Below are positions 7,279-8,997 of a stretch of 8,997 bases of DNA, piece by piece. The position numbers and the translations under genes were made by a program. Within the stretch, counting starts at the first letter, position 1. Every line of letters starts with the position of its first letter. Below the pieces are notes generated by a model. The model did not search any database. It worked only from the letters and a program-made list of their open reading frames with translations, and was not told the origin of the DNA. The stretch is from SIG350 sp964520895 (GTDB taxonomy: Bacteria; Bacillota; Clostridia; TANB77; SIG350), in contig CAZFOR010000047.1 in assembly GCA_964520895.1 (NCBI GenBank), positions 1 through 8,997 of the forward strand. Reading direction: 5' to 3'.

Positions 7279-7366
7279 GTAAGTATAAAAAAATGAATAT
7301 TTGGAGGTGATAAAGAAAAAGTGAATATATGAAATAAAAAAACAAATTAAGGAGGAGAAGATTAGT
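7279..7366 (+). other. mRNA leader with orphan Shine-Dalgarno and minimal ORFs
   Basis: This predicted leader holds two ribosome binding sites. The downstream one, AAGGAGGAG (7349-7357), serves the SLH gene at 7367. The upstream one, GGAGGTGAT (7303-7311), matches the anti-Shine-Dalgarno better but has no normal gene after it. Nine bases downstream a GTG (7321) opens a three-codon frame ending in TGA at 7332. That stop overlaps an ATG (7329) followed by one codon and TAA at 7337. Before it, an ATG at 7293 opens MNIWR and stops at 7310, inside the upstream Shine-Dalgarno, with no ribosome binding site of its own. I see no convincing hairpin. It may be a leader-peptide control region, a ribosome standby site or a remnant; none is shown by sequence alone. 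Confidence 0.35.
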
Positions 7367-8332
7367 ATGAAGAAAATATGGACAATAGGAATAATAGCAG
7401 TAATAATTTTAACAATAGGAATATTAGCAACAAGTGTAATGGCAGACAATAATGAAATAGTAACAACAAGTGAAAAACAAGAAGTAAAGATAATAAAGGA
7501 TACAGACTTTAGAGTAAGACTATTAAGAGAAAATAAAATATTAATAGGAAATGAAGAAGGAAAATTAATGTTAGAAGAGACATTAAAAAGACAAGAGATG
7601 GTAGTATTAATATCAAGATTAATGGGAGTAGAAGAGACAGCAAAAGCGTGGGATGCAAGTAAGCTATCATTTACAGATGTAGCAAAAGGAGATTGGGCAG
7701 CACCATACATAGCATGGGCAAAAGATAATAATATAACAAAAGGATATGATGAAAGTACATTTGGATATGATGATTCATTAACAGGGTTACAAACAGAAAT
7801 CTTTTTATTAAGAGTATTAGGATATAGTGAAGTAACAATGGAAGATGCAGAGCAAATGGCATTGAGAACTGGAGTAAGTGAATATATTTATTTGAACTTA
7901 AATAATTCAATAACAAGAAGTGACGTATCTAAAATGTTATATAATACATTATATGGATACATAAAAGACACAGAAGAAATATTGATAGAGAAGTTGTCTA
8001 TTAAGAGTGAATTAACTGAAGAAGAAAGACAATTGCAGTTAATTTTATTAGAAGAGTATGGTGTAGAGTATATATCTAAGATAGAAAAAGAAAATAATTG
8101 GACATTTATATATGCAAATACAAAAGAAAGTACATTGAGTGAAAAAAATGAAGAAGAATATAAAGAAATATTTAAAATAATAGCAGGATTGTCAAATTAT
8201 AATAATATAAAATTAATAGATAAAGATAATAATTTAGAAATAATAGCATATTGTTCGAAATCTAATTATCAGATATTAGCATTAGAGGTAGATGGAGTAT
8301 ATAATTATTTTAATATGACAGAATCATTTTAA
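7367..8332 (+). CDS. Exported protein with N-terminal S-layer homology (SLH) modules
   Basis: This 321-residue secreted protein is probably held at the cell surface, since SLH modules bind pyruvylated secondary cell-wall polymers. The signal peptide spans about residues 1-26 (basic MKK, hydrophobic 5-23, likely cut after VMA). A first, degenerate SLH module covers about 45-90 (LLRENKILIG, then LKRQEMVVLISRLMG). A clear second covers about 102-152, with FTDV, W110, PYIAWAKDNNITKGYDES and FGYDDSLTGLQTEIFLLRVLGY. A partial third covers about 158-197, ending TRSDVSKMLYNTLYG. The last 120 residues (about 200-321) are charged (Glu, Lys) and then Asn/Ile/Tyr-rich, with a single Cys, and match nothing I recognise. 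AAGGAGGAG (7349-7357) sets the start. Gly codons are almost all GGA (13 of 15 by hand count), unlike ftsH, where GGT and GGA are about equal. The next gene starts 18 bases later, so the two are probably cotranscribed. Confidence 0.85.
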   Translation: MKKIWTIGIIAVIILTIGILATSVMADNNEIVTTSEKQEVKIIKDTDFRVRLLRENKILIGNEEGKLMLEETLKRQEMVVLISRLMGVEETAKAWDASKLSFTDVAKGDWAAPYIAWAKDNNITKGYDESTFGYDDSLTGLQTEIFLLRVLGYSEVTMEDAEQMALRTGVSEYIYLNLNNSITRSDVSKMLYNTLYGYIKDTEEILIEKLSIKSELTEEERQLQLILLEEYGVEYISKIEKENNWTFIYANTKESTLSEKNEEEYKEIFKIIAGLSNYNNIKLIDKDNNLEIIAYCSKSNYQILALEVDGVYNYFNMTESF

Positions 8333-8350
8333 GAAGTAGGGGGAAATTAT

Positions 8351-8997
8351 ATGAAAAAAATATTAGTTTTAATTTGTATGATGATTATAGTAGCAATACC
8401 ATCATGCAGTAATGCAGTTACAGGAGAATCAAAGATAATGAAATTAACTCACTATTGTCCATGTGCTCATTGTTGTGAACCATGGGATGGATCAGGACCA
8501 GCTGGAGGTGGAGATAGTAATTACAATGGACTAGCAAAAAGAAGTCAATATGGAAGAGACGGTATAACTAGTTCAGGTATAAAACTTAATCAAAGCAATT
8601 CATTTGCGGTGGGAGCTGTTAGAAAAGGAGTATATGAGCCTGGAACAATAATAGTAGTTTCTAAGGGAGTATATAGCTCTAATAATCAATACATACTTGT
8701 TTGTGATAATGGAGGAATGGAAAAAAACCAAGTAGATGTTGCTGTATGTTTAGAAAAGAGTGGAAACAAGCCATATCTTGCTTCACATAATTTAGCTCGT
8801 ACACAAGGAACAAAAAAGAATATATCATGTGTTGTATTTAAAAATGCAGTAAAAGATAAATCACAATATCAATATTATTCTGAAAACCAACAAGCAATGA
8901 AAGAATTAGTAGGTGAAGGAACAGCATCAGTAGCAACACCTGCACAAAGTCAAGTAAGTGCACCACCAAAAGAAGTGGATGTAACACCAGATTTTAA
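8351..8997 (+). CDS. Secreted 3D-domain protein (double-psi beta-barrel, MltA/YuiC-like), 3' partial
   Basis: The frame starts at ATG 8351 after GGGGG (8339-8343) and stays open for 215 codons to the right edge. Residues 1-22 form a signal peptide, likely cut after SNA. C19 in IPSC could instead serve as a lipobox cysteine, although Pro at -2 is atypical. The 3D-domain pattern follows: THYCPCAHCC (33-42), GITSSG (71-76), PGT (97-99), VCDNGG (117-122) and VDV (128-130). In this family the Asp of D-x-G-G corresponds to the catalytic Asp of lytic transglycosylase MltA, and D119 keeps it, with D129 as another of the three Asps. The first Asp of the name, normally in an AVD segment, appears as Gly in FAVG (G88). 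A Gly-rich stretch of about 28 residues lies between the Cys cluster and GITSSG. After about residue 188 comes a Thr/Ser/Pro/Gln-rich linker, so more may follow. A role in peptidoglycan cleavage or remodelling is inferred. Confidence 0.8.
   Translation, partial: MKKILVLICMMIIVAIPSCSNAVTGESKIMKLTHYCPCAHCCEPWDGSGPAGGGDSNYNGLAKRSQYGRDGITSSGIKLNQSNSFAVGAVRKGVYEPGTIIVVSKGVYSSNNQYILVCDNGGMEKNQVDVAVCLEKSGNKPYLASHNLARTQGTKKNISCVVFKNAVKDKSQYQYYSENQQAMKELVGEGTASVATPAQSQVSAPPKEVDVTPDF

Noticed and set aside
7204..7710. 168-codon open frame on the minus strand over the terminator, leader and start of the SLH gene
   Set aside because: It crosses the terminator and the promoter of the opposite strand. Its product is mostly Phe/Ile/Ser from reverse-complemented AT-rich DNA, and no ribosome binding site supports it.
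1..8997. CRISPR arrays, tRNA or rRNA genes, long repeats, phage attachment sites
   Set aside because: No regularly spaced repeats, no tRNA-like cloverleaf with conserved T-loop, and no GC-richer RNA gene stretch were seen. The intervals between genes are short and accounted for.

Overview
The window is very AT-rich chromosomal DNA with a low-GC Firmicutes character. Codons mostly end in A or T, AGA is the main Arg codon, AUA is a common Ile codon, Shine-Dalgarno sequences are strong (GAGGTG, AAGGAGGAG), and promoter-like -35/-10 pairs are recognisable. The standard genetic code fits: TGG encodes Trp and no gene has an internal TGA. A c-di-AMP phosphodiesterase, S-layer-homology (SLH) domains and a Clostridia-style 3D-domain protein together suggest an anaerobic member of the Clostridia, perhaps gut-associated. 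I cannot place it more precisely.

Layout: (1) At 1-265, the first 17 codons of a leftward gene that looks like an IS30-type transposase, its promoter, and a divergent rightward promoter. (2) At 266-7174, one tightly packed rightward housekeeping cluster: an unrecognised 64-residue protein, gdpP, rplI, dnaB, tilS and ftsH. Gaps are 1 to 30 bases up to tilS, then 89 bases before ftsH, where a weak internal promoter may lie. (3) A strong symmetric terminator at 7192-7239 closes the cluster. (4) At 7244-8997, a new transcription unit with its own promoter and an 88-base leader encodes two exported proteins: an SLH-domain protein and a 3D-domain (double-psi beta-barrel) protein that runs off the right edge.

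How it works together: the cluster combines second-messenger turnover at the membrane (GdpP), translation (ribosomal protein bL9; lysidine synthesis for AUA decoding by TilS), replication (DnaB helicase) and membrane protein quality control (FtsH). Bacillus subtilis keeps gdpP-rplI-dnaC and tilS-hprT-ftsH as two separate groups. Here they are joined, and hpt/hprT is absent between tilS and ftsH. The last two genes form a separate cell-surface unit: one product is probably held on the wall by SLH modules, and the other is a possible peptidoglycan-acting enzyme.

I see no clear undescribed multi-gene system. The points most worth checking are the small protein coupled to gdpP, the unusual 3D-domain protein next to an SLH protein of unknown cargo, the leader with an orphan Shine-Dalgarno, and the short TilS in an AUA-rich genome.
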